From positions 1 to 5,808 of the forward strand of contig CALKWG010000280.1 of assembly GCA_938004315.1 (NCBI GenBank): a stretch of DNA of 5,808 bases. The letters run 5' to 3'. The notes beneath the pieces are model-generated. The model made no database searches, was not told the DNA's origin, and saw nothing but the letters and a program-made list of their open reading frames with translations. This stretch comes from an uncultured Spirochaetaceae bacterium (GTDB taxonomy: Bacteria; Spirochaetota; Spirochaetia; Treponematales; UBA12059). Each line of letters begins with the position of its first letter. The first letter of the stretch is position 1. Made by a program: the position numbers and the translations under genes. This document shows, one piece after another, positions 1-5,610 of the stretch.

Positions 1-586
1 TCGGATACGCGACCGCTATATAACGGCCTGACGAGAGATTGATTACATGCATGGCTTCAAGCCCGTTCAGGGCGGTGCGACCCGATTCGCGCCTGCTCGG
101 CGCCGACGGGTCGTGGCCGTAGAGCCAGAAGCCGCCCTCAGGTATCGCGGCCAGCCGTTCACCGGCCGGGGGGTAATGGGAGAAAAAGATCTCCCTGCCT
201 TCAAGCGTCTCATGACCGCCCTCGGATATGAGCTCGACCGGGCCGGGCTTTAAGCTCGGCGACTCCGGGCTGTCGTGATTGCCCAGGACGAAGATGACGC
301 GCCTGGCCCCGCTTCCGTCGGCGATGGCCCGGAGTTGCTTCAGTTCATGATCGTAACGCCGCGCTAGGCTGGGCCTCAATTCAAGCTTCAGGTTATCGAC
401 GAGGTCGCCGGTGTGCACGATGTAGGTCGGTCGGACGGCCGCTATCACGCGCCTGAGCTCAGGATAGATTTGGCTCGGCGTGTCCGAAAGGTGCAGGAGC
501 ACAGGGCCGCCTTCGGTCGCGAATCGCTTCGCCTCGTCGAGGGGCGCGCGGCCGAGGAGCAGGTCCCACGCGCGGCCGAGGGTCAC
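1..586 (-). CDS. Calcineurin-like metallophosphoesterase, 3' end missing
   Basis: 195 codons are visible before the window edge. The reading frame is open from a GTG at 586-584 to base 1. Motifs in order are LHLSDTP (31-37), TGDLVDN (59-65), LGNHD (101-105), FSHYP (135-139) and YGHD (156-159). These are the metal-binding blocks of the calcineurin-like phosphoesterase superfamily, so the protein is probably a cytoplasmic, dinuclear-metal phosphodiesterase or phosphatase; its substrate is unknown. The usual first block is D-x-H, but here it is D35-T-P37, so the first-block histidine is missing, while D61, N103, H137 and H158 are kept. There is no signal peptide. The GTG start is chosen because it overlaps the upstream thioesterase stop (GTGA, 583-586) and has GGAG at 597-600, 10 nt upstream. 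This fits translational coupling as the last visible gene of the SulP operon. The family call is firm; the function is not. Confidence 0.88.
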   Translation of the reverse strand, partial: MTLGRAWDLLLGRAPLDEAKRFATEGGPVLLHLSDTPSQIYPELRRVIAAVRPTYIVHTGDLVDNLKLELRPSLARRYDHELKQLRAIADGSGARRVIFVLGNHDSPESPSLKPGPVELISEGGHETLEGREIFFSHYPPAGERLAAIPEGGFWLYGHDPSAPSRRESGRTALNGLEAMHVINLSSGRYIAVAYP

Positions 587-1023
587 GGGGTCCGATCTCC
601 GGCGAGGCCGGTTTTCTTCGCGAAGCCCGCGGGCATGGCCGCGACGCGTCGCGAGCCGTAGTCGAAGAAGAGCAGTCCGGTCTTGGCCCGCGCGGCGACG
701 GCGCCGTCGGCCTTGGTGACGAGGTAGCAGAGGTCGCAGCCCCTCGGGTGGGGATCGGCGGGCGCCACGGCGACGCGGATGAGCTCGCCGTGATAGCACT
801 CGGCCTTATACTCGATGGCGGCGTCGACGACGATGATGCCCAGGCCCTCGACGTCCAGCTCGGTATACCCGAGGTTCTTTAAGTAGCGTAGCCGCGCCTC
901 ATGGAGCAGGGTGAAGAACGAGTCGTTGCCCAGGTGTCCGCCGTAGTTGATCAAGCCGACGCCTATGTCGATCTGGGTGATGAACGGCCAATCGTCGGGC
1001 AGCTCGACTCGTACCCTCGGCAC
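583..1023 (-). CDS. Hotdog-fold acyl-CoA thioesterase family protein (4HBT/YbgC-FadM type)
   Basis: This is a 146-residue protein, the normal length for a single-domain 4-hydroxybenzoyl-CoA thioesterase-like hotdog enzyme that hydrolyses acyl-CoA thioesters in the cytoplasm. The block at 25-45 (INYGGHLGND followed by LLHEARLRYL) matches the family's GHxxN region and the start of the long central helix. Beta-strand segments follow at 61-73, 81-89 and 97-121. By hand alignment to Pseudomonas 4HBT, the catalytic Asp17 position falls on Asn26; the nearby Asp34 may or may not substitute. The start is GTG at 1023-1021, only 4 nt after the SulP stop codon. The upstream Shine-Dalgarno is weak (GGAAGG at 1036-1041, 12 nt away), so translation probably depends on coupling to SulP. 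The 3' end overlaps the phosphoesterase start by 4 bases. The substrate is unknown; a non-catalytic or acyl-carrier role cannot be excluded. Confidence 0.88.
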   Translation of the reverse strand: MPRVRVELPDDWPFITQIDIGVGLINYGGHLGNDSFFTLLHEARLRYLKNLGYTELDVEGLGIIVVDAAIEYKAECYHGELIRVAVAPADPHPRGCDLCYLVTKADGAVAARAKTGLLFFDYGSRRVAAMPAGFAKKTGLAGDRTP

Positions 1024-1027
1024 GGAC

Positions 1028-2683
1028 CTAGCCCGCCTTCCGGGGGCGGCAGAGCGTGATCGCCTCGTCCAGGCTTGGTACGGCCAGTTCCTGGCCGTCG
1101 GCCCCGGCCGCCTCCTTGAAGAAGCCGTATTTTTCGAGCAGCTTGGCCGGTTGGGGACGCAGCTCCGCGAGGATGAGCCTCGTCTTATGGCGGCGGCACT
1201 GATCGCGCAGGGAGAGCAGGGCTTGGTAAGCGGTGGCGTCCATCGCGGGGACGCTGCGAAGGAGGAGTATCAGGTTCTCCCGTCGCTCGCCCGCCCTGAC
1301 GACCGCGTCGATGAACTTGTCGGCCGCGCCGAAGAAGAAGGGGCCGTTGATCTCGTAGACGAAGTAGTCGCCGCCCGCCCCCGAATCGTGCGCGGCCGCG
1401 TCGAGCCGTCGCCCGTCGTCCAAGAGGCCCTTGGCCTCCACCGTGGTGACGTCGGCCATGCGCTTCATGAACATGACGACGGCCAGGGCCATGCCGACCT
1501 GTATGGCTACCACGAGGTCTACGAAAACGGTGAGCAGGAAGGTGACCAGGAGCACGGCGACGTCGGTCTTGGGCGCCTTGAACAAGTCGCGGATGGCCGT
1601 CCAGCCGGCCATGTTGTAGGCGACCATGATGAGTATGGCCGCCATGGAGGCTAGGGGCACCAGGCCCACGAGCGGCATGAAGGCCAGGCCGGCGACGAGC
1701 ACCACGAGGGCGTGCACGACGCCGGCTACGGGCGTCCGGCCGCCGTTCCGGACGTTGGCGGCGGTCCTGGCTATGGCGCCCGTGGCCGGAATGCCGCCGA
1801 ACAGCGCGGAGGCCATGTTGGCCAGGCCCTGGGCGATAAGCTCGGTTTTGGAGTCATGCTTGTCGCCTATCATGCCGTCGGAGACGACCGCGCAGAGCAG
1901 CGACTCGATGCCGCCCAGGAGCGCGATAGTTATGGCCGGCCCGGCGAGGACGCGGACGAGCCCGAGGTCGAAGCCCGGCAGGCCCGGCGCGGGGAAACGG
2001 AGGCTGAGCTCGCCGAAGCGGCTGCCGATCGTCTCCACTTCGAATTTAAAGATCGCCTCGGCGGCCGCGCCGAGGACGAGGACGACGAAGGCGCCCGGTA
2101 TCCTCTTATTGATCCTGGGCCAAAAGTAGAGGATTACGAGGGAAACGATGCCTATCGCCACGGCCGCCGGCTTGGCCGTGCCTATGTGCTCGGCATAGGC
2201 GGCGATTTTCTCGATAAACTCGGAGGGGACGGGCCCCATGCGGAGCCCCAGGAAGTCCTTGATCTGCGTGGACAGGATGACGACGGCGATGCCGGCGGTG
2301 AAGCCGCTCACGATGGGGTAGGGTATAAACTTGATCATGCCGCCGAGGCCCGAGAGCCCGAGTATCACGAGGAGGATGCCGGCCATGAAGGTGGCGATGA
2401 CGAGGCCCTCGAAGCCGTATTCGGCGATGATGCCGTAGACGATGACGACGTAGGCGCCGGTCGGGCCGCCTATCTGCACGCGGCTTCCGCCGAGGAACGA
2501 GATGATAAAGCCGGCCACGACCGCGGTAACGAGCCCGACCTCCGGGCGTACCCCCGAGGCTATGGCAAGGGCCAGGGAGAGCGGGATCGCAATGATGCCG
2601 ACGATGAGGCCGGCCGTCAGGTCCTTGAGGAGCTGGTCCTTGCCTATGGGTTCGGGTAGGTTGAACAATCGGGGCTTTAACAT
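1028..2683 (-). CDS. SulP/SLC26-family inorganic anion transporter with C-terminal STAS domain
   Basis: The 551-residue inner-membrane protein has the length of bacterial SulP carriers. Residues 1-410 are the hydrophobic transport core. It has the conserved first helix (about 21-45, GLIVGIIAIPLSLALA), the half-helix motif GGPTGA (72-77), GGIES (257-261) and the signature block TGAIARTAANVRNGGRTP (301-318). A cytoplasmic STAS domain follows (about 438-548), with VPAMDATAYQAL at 478-489 carrying the conserved Asp482 and Thr484. The family moves sulfate, bicarbonate, dicarboxylates or similar anions by symport or exchange. No carbonic anhydrase or sulfate-assimilation gene is visible, so the anion stays open. 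The ATG at 2683-2681 is the first possible start: an in-frame TAG lies two codons upstream. It has no usable Shine-Dalgarno (nearest GGAG is 15 nt away) but a good promoter directly upstream. It is the first gene of the minus-strand operon. Confidence 0.96.
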   Translation of the reverse strand: MLKPRLFNLPEPIGKDQLLKDLTAGLIVGIIAIPLSLALAIASGVRPEVGLVTAVVAGFIISFLGGSRVQIGGPTGAYVVIVYGIIAEYGFEGLVIATFMAGILLVILGLSGLGGMIKFIPYPIVSGFTAGIAVVILSTQIKDFLGLRMGPVPSEFIEKIAAYAEHIGTAKPAAVAIGIVSLVILYFWPRINKRIPGAFVVLVLGAAAEAIFKFEVETIGSRFGELSLRFPAPGLPGFDLGLVRVLAGPAITIALLGGIESLLCAVVSDGMIGDKHDSKTELIAQGLANMASALFGGIPATGAIARTAANVRNGGRTPVAGVVHALVVLVAGLAFMPLVGLVPLASMAAILIMVAYNMAGWTAIRDLFKAPKTDVAVLLVTFLLTVFVDLVVAIQVGMALAVVMFMKRMADVTTVEAKGLLDDGRRLDAAAHDSGAGGDYFVYEINGPFFFGAADKFIDAVVRAGERRENLILLLRSVPAMDATAYQALLSLRDQCRRHKTRLILAELRPQPAKLLEKYGFFKEAAGADGQELAVPSLDEAITLCRPRKAG

Positions 2684-2690
2684 GAGCTAA

Positions 2691-2720
2691 ATGATAAACT
2701 CCGCTTCCTACCGGGGTCAA
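2691..2720 (-). promoter_or_regulatory. Sigma70-like promoter of the SulP operon, probably giving a leaderless mRNA
   Basis: On the minus strand the -35 is TTGACC (2720-2715, 5 of 6 consensus) and the -10 is TATCAT (2696-2691, 5 of 6), separated by 18 bp. Only 7 bases separate the -10 from the SulP ATG at 2683, so the expected transcription start falls at or within a base or two of the A of the ATG. This agrees with the lack of a properly spaced Shine-Dalgarno. The promoter lies back to back with that of the divergent OFA gene: the two -35 boxes are 28 bp apart. A shared regulator is possible but not shown. Confidence 0.6.
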
Positions 2721-2748
2721 CCTTAAAGATCGGGCCCCTCCGGCGTAC

Positions 2749-2777
2749 TTGACATTGTTAAGCCATTTAGTCAGGAT
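2749..2777 (+). promoter_or_regulatory. Candidate promoter of the first OFA transporter gene
   Basis: A perfect -35 TTGACA lies at 2749-2754. With a 17-bp spacer the -10 would be CAGGAT (2772-2777), only 3 of 6 to consensus, so the promoter may be weak or need an activator. The -35 sits in an imperfect palindrome, TTGACATTGTTAA (2749-2761), which could be an operator half-site arrangement. Transcription from here would give a leader of about 65 nt before the ATG at 2848. Confidence 0.4.
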
Positions 2778-2791
2778 GCAGAGCCCCAAGA

Positions 2792-2834
2792 ATCGGCACG
2801 GGGGCGCGCCGATCTTTCGGCGCTTAATCAAGCG
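2792..2834 (+). promoter_or_regulatory. Leader with three overlapping, mutually exclusive hairpins
   Basis: Three perfect short stems share arms in the leader of the first OFA gene. Stem A is ATCGGC (2792-2797) with GCCGAT (2808-2813). Stem B is GCGCCG (2806-2811) with CGGCGC (2818-2823), six G-C pairs around a 6-nt loop. Stem C is CGCTT (2821-2825) with AAGCG (2830-2834), ending 2 nt before the Shine-Dalgarno. A excludes B, and B excludes C. The arrangement resembles a switchable leader, but short GC-rich stems arise by chance and no ligand or protein site is recognised. There is no T-tract, so an effect on translation is likelier than termination. Confidence 0.35.
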
Positions 2835-2836
2835 GC

Positions 2837-2842
2837 GAGAGG
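2837..2842 (+). promoter_or_regulatory. Shine-Dalgarno deciding the start of the first OFA gene
   Basis: GAGAGG lies 5 nt before the ATG at 2848. It selects this start over in-frame upstream candidates, the TTG at 2749 (inside the -35 box) and the ATG at 2776 (no spaced Shine-Dalgarno). Confidence 0.75.
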
Positions 2843-2847
2843 TACGC

Positions 2848-4089
2848 ATGGCTGGCAATAAGATTATGAACCGGTGGTTCGTGGTGCTCGGTACGATGAT
2901 GATCATCCCGAGCGTCGGCGCGGTATATGCCTGGAGCATCTACCGCCAGCCCCTGGCCGAGCTCCTGGCCGCCCGAAACGGCATGAGCCCGGAGTCCCTG
3001 GCGGCGCCCCTGAACTTCGTCTTCTCCCTCATCATCCTGTTCTTCGCCGCGGGCGCCATACCCGGCGGCATGATCCAGGACCGCATCGGCCCGAAGAAGG
3101 TCACCATAATAGGCGGCGCGCTCCTAGGCGCGGGGCTCATCCTATCGAGCTTCGCCACGTCGGTGCTCCACCTGTATATCTTCTACGGCGTCATCAGCGG
3201 CATCGGCATCGGCTTCGCGTACATTACGCCCTTGGCCACCTGCAACAAATGGTTCCCCGACAAGCGCGGCGCGATCAGCGGGGTCGCCGTCGCGGGTATG
3301 GGCCTGGGCACCATGGTTTTTAGCCCCATCGGCCAGGCGCTCATCACGAACATAGGCCCCTTTATGACTATGCGCATACTCGGCGTCGCGTTCTTCGCCT
3401 TGGTGACCGTCGGCGCCCAGTGGATGATCCCGCCGCCGGAGGGCTACAAGCCGGCGGGCTGGGAGCCCTCGGCCTCGCAGAAGGCGGCCGTGCACTTTAC
3501 CCAGCGCGAGATGATCTCGACCCCGAGCTTCTACAAGATGTGGATCGCCTTCATGCTGGGCACCGCCTCGGGCCTTAAGATGATCGGCATGGCCTCGCCG
3601 GTGGGGCAGCAGCTGGCCGGCATGAGCGCGGCCGAGGCGGCCGTCATCGTAGGGCTTTTAGGGCTCTTCAACGGCGGTGGGCGCATCTTCTGGGGCAGCG
3701 TCTCCGACAAGCTCGGCCGCACGCGGACCATCGCGCTCTTCTCCATGATCACGGCGCTGACCATGTTCAGCCTGAACTTCATCTCCACCCCGGTTCCCTT
3801 CGCCATCGCGCTGTTCACGATCACCGCCTGCTTCGGCGGCTTCATGGCAGTCTTCCCCTCGTTGACGGCGGATTTTTACGGCACCAAATTCTACGGCGGC
3901 AACTACGGCCTGGTGTACTTGGCCTATGGTTTCGGCGCGCCGCTGGGCGGTTGGATCGGGTCGGCCTTCCCCTTGAAGACCGCCTTCAACGTCGCCGCCG
4001 CCTGCGCGCTCCTGGCCTTCCTCATCATGTTGAGCACCAAGCGGCCAGAGAAGAAGGCCGAGACGATCTTGAACGCCGCACGCGCTTAA
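2848..4089 (+). CDS. OFA-family (oxalate/formate antiporter-like) MFS transporter, first copy
   Basis: The 413-residue, 12-helix inner-membrane carrier has OFA-family features: NRWFVVLGTM entering TM1 (8-17), VYAWSIYRQPL (26-36), MFS motif A after TM2 (GGMIQDRIGPKK, 73-84), NKWFPDKRGAISG (133-145), and NGGGRIFWGSVSDKLGR (275-291) across TM8 and the central loop. NYGLVYLAYGFGAPLGG (352-368) covers TM11. The loop at about 193-225 joins the two six-helix halves. Family members carry oxalate/formate, lactate, pyruvate or other carboxylates. Arg279 matches OxlT Arg272. The OxlT Lys355 position appears to be Tyr360, so oxalate is not the obvious substrate; this is a hand alignment. No oxalate-degradation genes are nearby. 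It is transcribed divergently from SulP and ends at its own strong terminator, so it is likely monocistronic. Start choice rests on GAGAGG 5 nt upstream; a 24-residue basic extension from the ATG at 2776 is possible. Confidence 0.93.
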   Translation: MAGNKIMNRWFVVLGTMMIIPSVGAVYAWSIYRQPLAELLAARNGMSPESLAAPLNFVFSLIILFFAAGAIPGGMIQDRIGPKKVTIIGGALLGAGLILSSFATSVLHLYIFYGVISGIGIGFAYITPLATCNKWFPDKRGAISGVAVAGMGLGTMVFSPIGQALITNIGPFMTMRILGVAFFALVTVGAQWMIPPPEGYKPAGWEPSASQKAAVHFTQREMISTPSFYKMWIAFMLGTASGLKMIGMASPVGQQLAGMSAAEAAVIVGLLGLFNGGGRIFWGSVSDKLGRTRTIALFSMITALTMFSLNFISTPVPFAIALFTITACFGGFMAVFPSLTADFYGTKFYGGNYGLVYLAYGFGAPLGGWIGSAFPLKTAFNVAAACALLAFLIMLSTKRPEKKAETILNAARA

Positions 4090-4115
4090 CATACGCTGAA
4101 CCTTCGCTTCATGAT

Positions 4116-4162
4116 CCGAGCCTCTCGCGCGGCCACGCCGCGGCGGGGGGCTCGGTTTTTTT
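4116..4162 (+). terminator. Strong intrinsic terminator after the first OFA gene
   Basis: A GC-rich hairpin has outer stem CCGAGCC (4116-4122) with GGCTCGG (4149-4155) and inner stem GCGGC (4129-4133) with GCCGC (4137-4141) around a CAC loop. It is followed at once by seven T (4156-4162). It begins 26 nt after the TAA and separates the two OFA genes into different transcription units. Confidence 0.92.
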
Positions 4163-4208
4163 ACACCGACCGCTCTTGGCTAGTCCGTTGAACCCCGAAA
4201 TCGGTGTA
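4162..4208 (+). repeat. 8-bp inverted repeat TACACCGA / TCGGTGTA at the second OFA promoter
   Basis: TACACCGA (4162-4169) is the exact reverse complement of TCGGTGTA (4201-4208), with 31 bp between them. The left arm starts at the last T of the terminator. The right arm lies in the spacer between the proposed -35 and -10 of the next gene. The placement would suit a looping or split operator, but the separation (39 bp centre to centre) is not a whole number of DNA turns, and the match could be chance. Confidence 0.4.
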
Positions 4209-4216
4209 GATATCTT
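4188..4216 (+). promoter_or_regulatory. Candidate sigma70-like promoter of the second OFA gene
   Basis: The -35 is TTGAAC (4188-4193), the spacer is 17 bp, and the -10 is TATCTT (4211-4216, 4 of 6). The expected start near 4223 leaves a leader of about 40 nt with a good Shine-Dalgarno. The stretch 4198-4250 is clearly more A+T-rich than its surroundings, as expected for a promoter region. The right arm of the TACACCGA inverted repeat lies inside the spacer. Confidence 0.5.
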
Positions 4217-4234
4217 GTAATATATGCTAAAACC

Positions 4235-4243
4235 TGCTATATG
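4235..4243 (+). promoter_or_regulatory. Alternative extended -10 element for the second OFA gene
   Basis: TGCTATATG is an extended -10 (TGn plus TATATG) with TTGTAA 17 bp upstream (4215-4220). A start near 4250 would still include the Shine-Dalgarno at 4253. It could be a second start site in tandem with the TTGAAC/TATCTT promoter, or only a by-product of the A+T-rich stretch. TATATG also occurs at 4221-4226. Confidence 0.3.
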
Positions 4244-4252
4244 ATGCGCTTC

Positions 4253-4257
4253 GGAGG
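4253..4257 (+). promoter_or_regulatory. Shine-Dalgarno for the GTG start of the second OFA gene
   Basis: GGAGG lies 6 nt before the GTG at 4264 and supports that non-ATG start. There is no nearby downstream in-frame ATG: the first is residue 55, inside a membrane helix. Confidence 0.85.
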
Positions 4258-4263
4258 CATATC

Positions 4264-5445
4264 GTGGCAGGAGAGAGAAAAGGGTTGATCGTAGTGCTGG
4301 CAGGCACGGGCATTAACCTGGCGTTCGGCGTGCTTTACGCCTGGAGTATTTTCGGTAACTACTTAAGCGGTACCCTGGGTTGGACCAAGGCTCAGGCTTC
4401 GCTCCCCTATACCATAGCCATCACCATGTTCGCCCTGATGATGATCCCCGCCGGCAAGCTGCAGGACCGCTTCGGCCCGCGCTGGGTGGCCACCGCCGGC
4501 GGCGTGCTCACGGGGCTCGGCTTATTTTTAGCCGGCTTCTTCCCATCCATCCCCGGCCTGATCGTCTGCTTCGGCGTCCTGGCCGGCTCCGGCATAGGCT
4601 TAGGCTATGCCTCCACGACGCCGGCGGCTGTAAAATGGTTCCCCCCGGAGCGTAAGGGTCTTATTACCGGTATCGTCGTAGGCGGTTTCGGCCTGGCTTC
4701 GATATACATCGCGCCCTTAAGTAATTACCTGCTCGGCAAGTTCGGAGCCTTCGACTCCTTCCGTATCCTGGGCGTAGCCTTCCTTTTCATCACGGTGAGC
4801 CTGGCCCAGTTCGTGAGGAACCCGCCGGTAAAGCCGGGCGTCAACCTCTACGTGAAGGCCTCCCGCGATATGGGCAGCCGACAGATGCTGAAGACCGGGT
4901 ATTTCTGGAAGCTCTGGTTCATGTTCTTCGCCGGGGCGACCGGCGGGCTCATGATCATAGGCCACCTGTCCAAGATCGCCGCCCTTCAGCTGGGCGGCAA
5001 CGTGGGCTTCATCCTCGTGGCGCTCGCGGCCATCGCCAACGCCATAGGCCGGCCGGTTGCCGGGGTGGTTTCAGACAAGGTCGGCCGCGGCGTTACCATG
5101 GGCGCGCTCTACCTCCTACAGGGCGCGACGCTCTTCTTCTTCCCCTACCTTAATACCTTCGTGACGCTCTTAGCCGGGGCCATGCTCGTGTACTTCGCCT
5201 ACGGCTCCATGCTCTCGGTCTACCCGTCGGCCTGCGCCGACGCCTACGGCACGAAGAAGCTCGGGCAGAACTACGGCATACTGTTCTCGGCCTGGGGCGC
5301 AGGCGGCGTGTTCGGTCCGCTCTTAGGCGGCTTCATAGCCGACGCGACGGGTTCCTACGCCTTCGCCATGAAGATCGCCGCGGCCATCCTCGCGCTCGCC
5401 GCGCTCATCGCCTTTACGCTTAAGCCCTACCGACCCGAAGCTTAA
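4264..5445 (+). CDS. OFA-family (oxalate/formate antiporter-like) MFS transporter, second copy
   Basis: The 393-residue, 12-helix inner-membrane carrier starts at a GTG with GGAGG 6 nt upstream. OFA landmarks are FGVLYAWSIFGNYL (21-34), motif A after TM2 (GKLQDRFGPRW, 64-74), VKWFPPERKGLITG (123-136), NAIGRPVAGVVSDKVGR (259-275), and NYGILFSAWGAGGVFGPLLGG (336-356) in TM11. The family exchanges or symports small carboxylates. Arg263 fits the TM8 substrate-binding arginine of OxlT, while the TM11 lysine position appears to be Trp344, again arguing against oxalate; this alignment was done by eye. It is clearly a diverged paralog of the upstream gene, not a recent duplicate: loop lengths, the region after TM6 and the C-terminus all differ. 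It has its own promoter region behind a strong terminator, so separate control is likely. No clear T-tract terminator follows it. Confidence 0.93.
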   Translation: MAGERKGLIVVLAGTGINLAFGVLYAWSIFGNYLSGTLGWTKAQASLPYTIAITMFALMMIPAGKLQDRFGPRWVATAGGVLTGLGLFLAGFFPSIPGLIVCFGVLAGSGIGLGYASTTPAAVKWFPPERKGLITGIVVGGFGLASIYIAPLSNYLLGKFGAFDSFRILGVAFLFITVSLAQFVRNPPVKPGVNLYVKASRDMGSRQMLKTGYFWKLWFMFFAGATGGLMIIGHLSKIAALQLGGNVGFILVALAAIANAIGRPVAGVVSDKVGRGVTMGALYLLQGATLFFFPYLNTFVTLLAGAMLVYFAYGSMLSVYPSACADAYGTKKLGQNYGILFSAWGAGGVFGPLLGGFIADATGSYAFAMKIAAAILALAALIAFTLKPYRPEA

Positions 5446-5610
5446 ACGAGGCTAAGCGGGGAGGGCCGGGATCGCCGCCGCGGCCTGGCCCCGCCCGGCC
5501 CGCCGGCGCGCGGCGACGGCGGGTGCGACGCCCGCTCGGCCGCGGCGGAAGCCCGGCCCGGGGCGCGCGCCCGAACGCGTCCGCCGTCTAGGGCTCGCGT
5601 GGCGCGCCCC
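5446..5610. other. Very GC-rich intergenic spacer, no gene seen
   Basis: Between the second OFA stop and the A+T-rich patch at 5611 lies a stretch made almost entirely of G and C. It has no coding frame that I recognise. It holds several self-complementary segments: CCCGCCG (5499-5505) with CGGCGGG (5517-5523), a 12-bp palindrome at 5561-5572 and a bulged hairpin at 5591-5610. Its composition differs sharply from the flanking genes. It may act as a structured 3' end for the OFA transcript, or be a decayed sequence. Confidence 0.5.
5561..5572. repeat. 12-bp perfect palindrome GGGCGCGCGCCC
   Basis: The segment is identical to its own reverse complement. As RNA it could only form a 4-bp stem, but with flanking GC pairs it adds to the strong secondary structure of this spacer. 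In DNA it could be a dimeric-protein site. The background is so GC-rich that chance is a serious explanation. Confidence 0.5.

Noticed and set aside
47..253. Short plus-strand frame at the left edge
   Set aside because: It is antisense to the phosphoesterase, whose motifs (GNHD, FSHYP, YGHD) lie in exactly this region on the minus strand.
947..1654. 235-codon plus-strand frame over the thioesterase/SulP junction
   Set aside because: Antisense to two well-supported genes, with biased composition and no motif or promoter.
1712..2659. Long plus-strand open frame (315 codons) antisense to the SulP gene
   Set aside because: The product is highly acidic and low in complexity (D/E/G/A-rich) with no recognisable domain. 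It is the expected antisense shadow of a GC-rich membrane-protein gene whose minus-strand frame has clear family motifs.
2803..2810. GGCGCGCC palindrome occurring at 2803-2810 and again at 5601-5608, both in intergenic regions
   Set aside because: Two copies of an all-G/C 8-mer in GC-rich spacers are easily due to chance, and the surroundings are not alike.
2106..2939. 277-codon minus-strand frame spanning the SulP 5' end and the divergent gap
   Set aside because: It is a frame-shifted reading of the SulP gene rich in Arg, His and Pro, and runs across the divergent promoter region. No family features.
2874..3323. 149-codon plus-strand frame inside the first OFA gene
   Set aside because: A +1 shadow of the transporter, rich in Arg, His and Pro; no independent start signal.
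4221..4243. TATATG repeated at 4221-4226 and 4238-4243 as a possible operator direct repeat
   Set aside because: A 6-bp A+T-rich match within a promoter region is weak evidence; it is better explained as alternative -10-like sequence.
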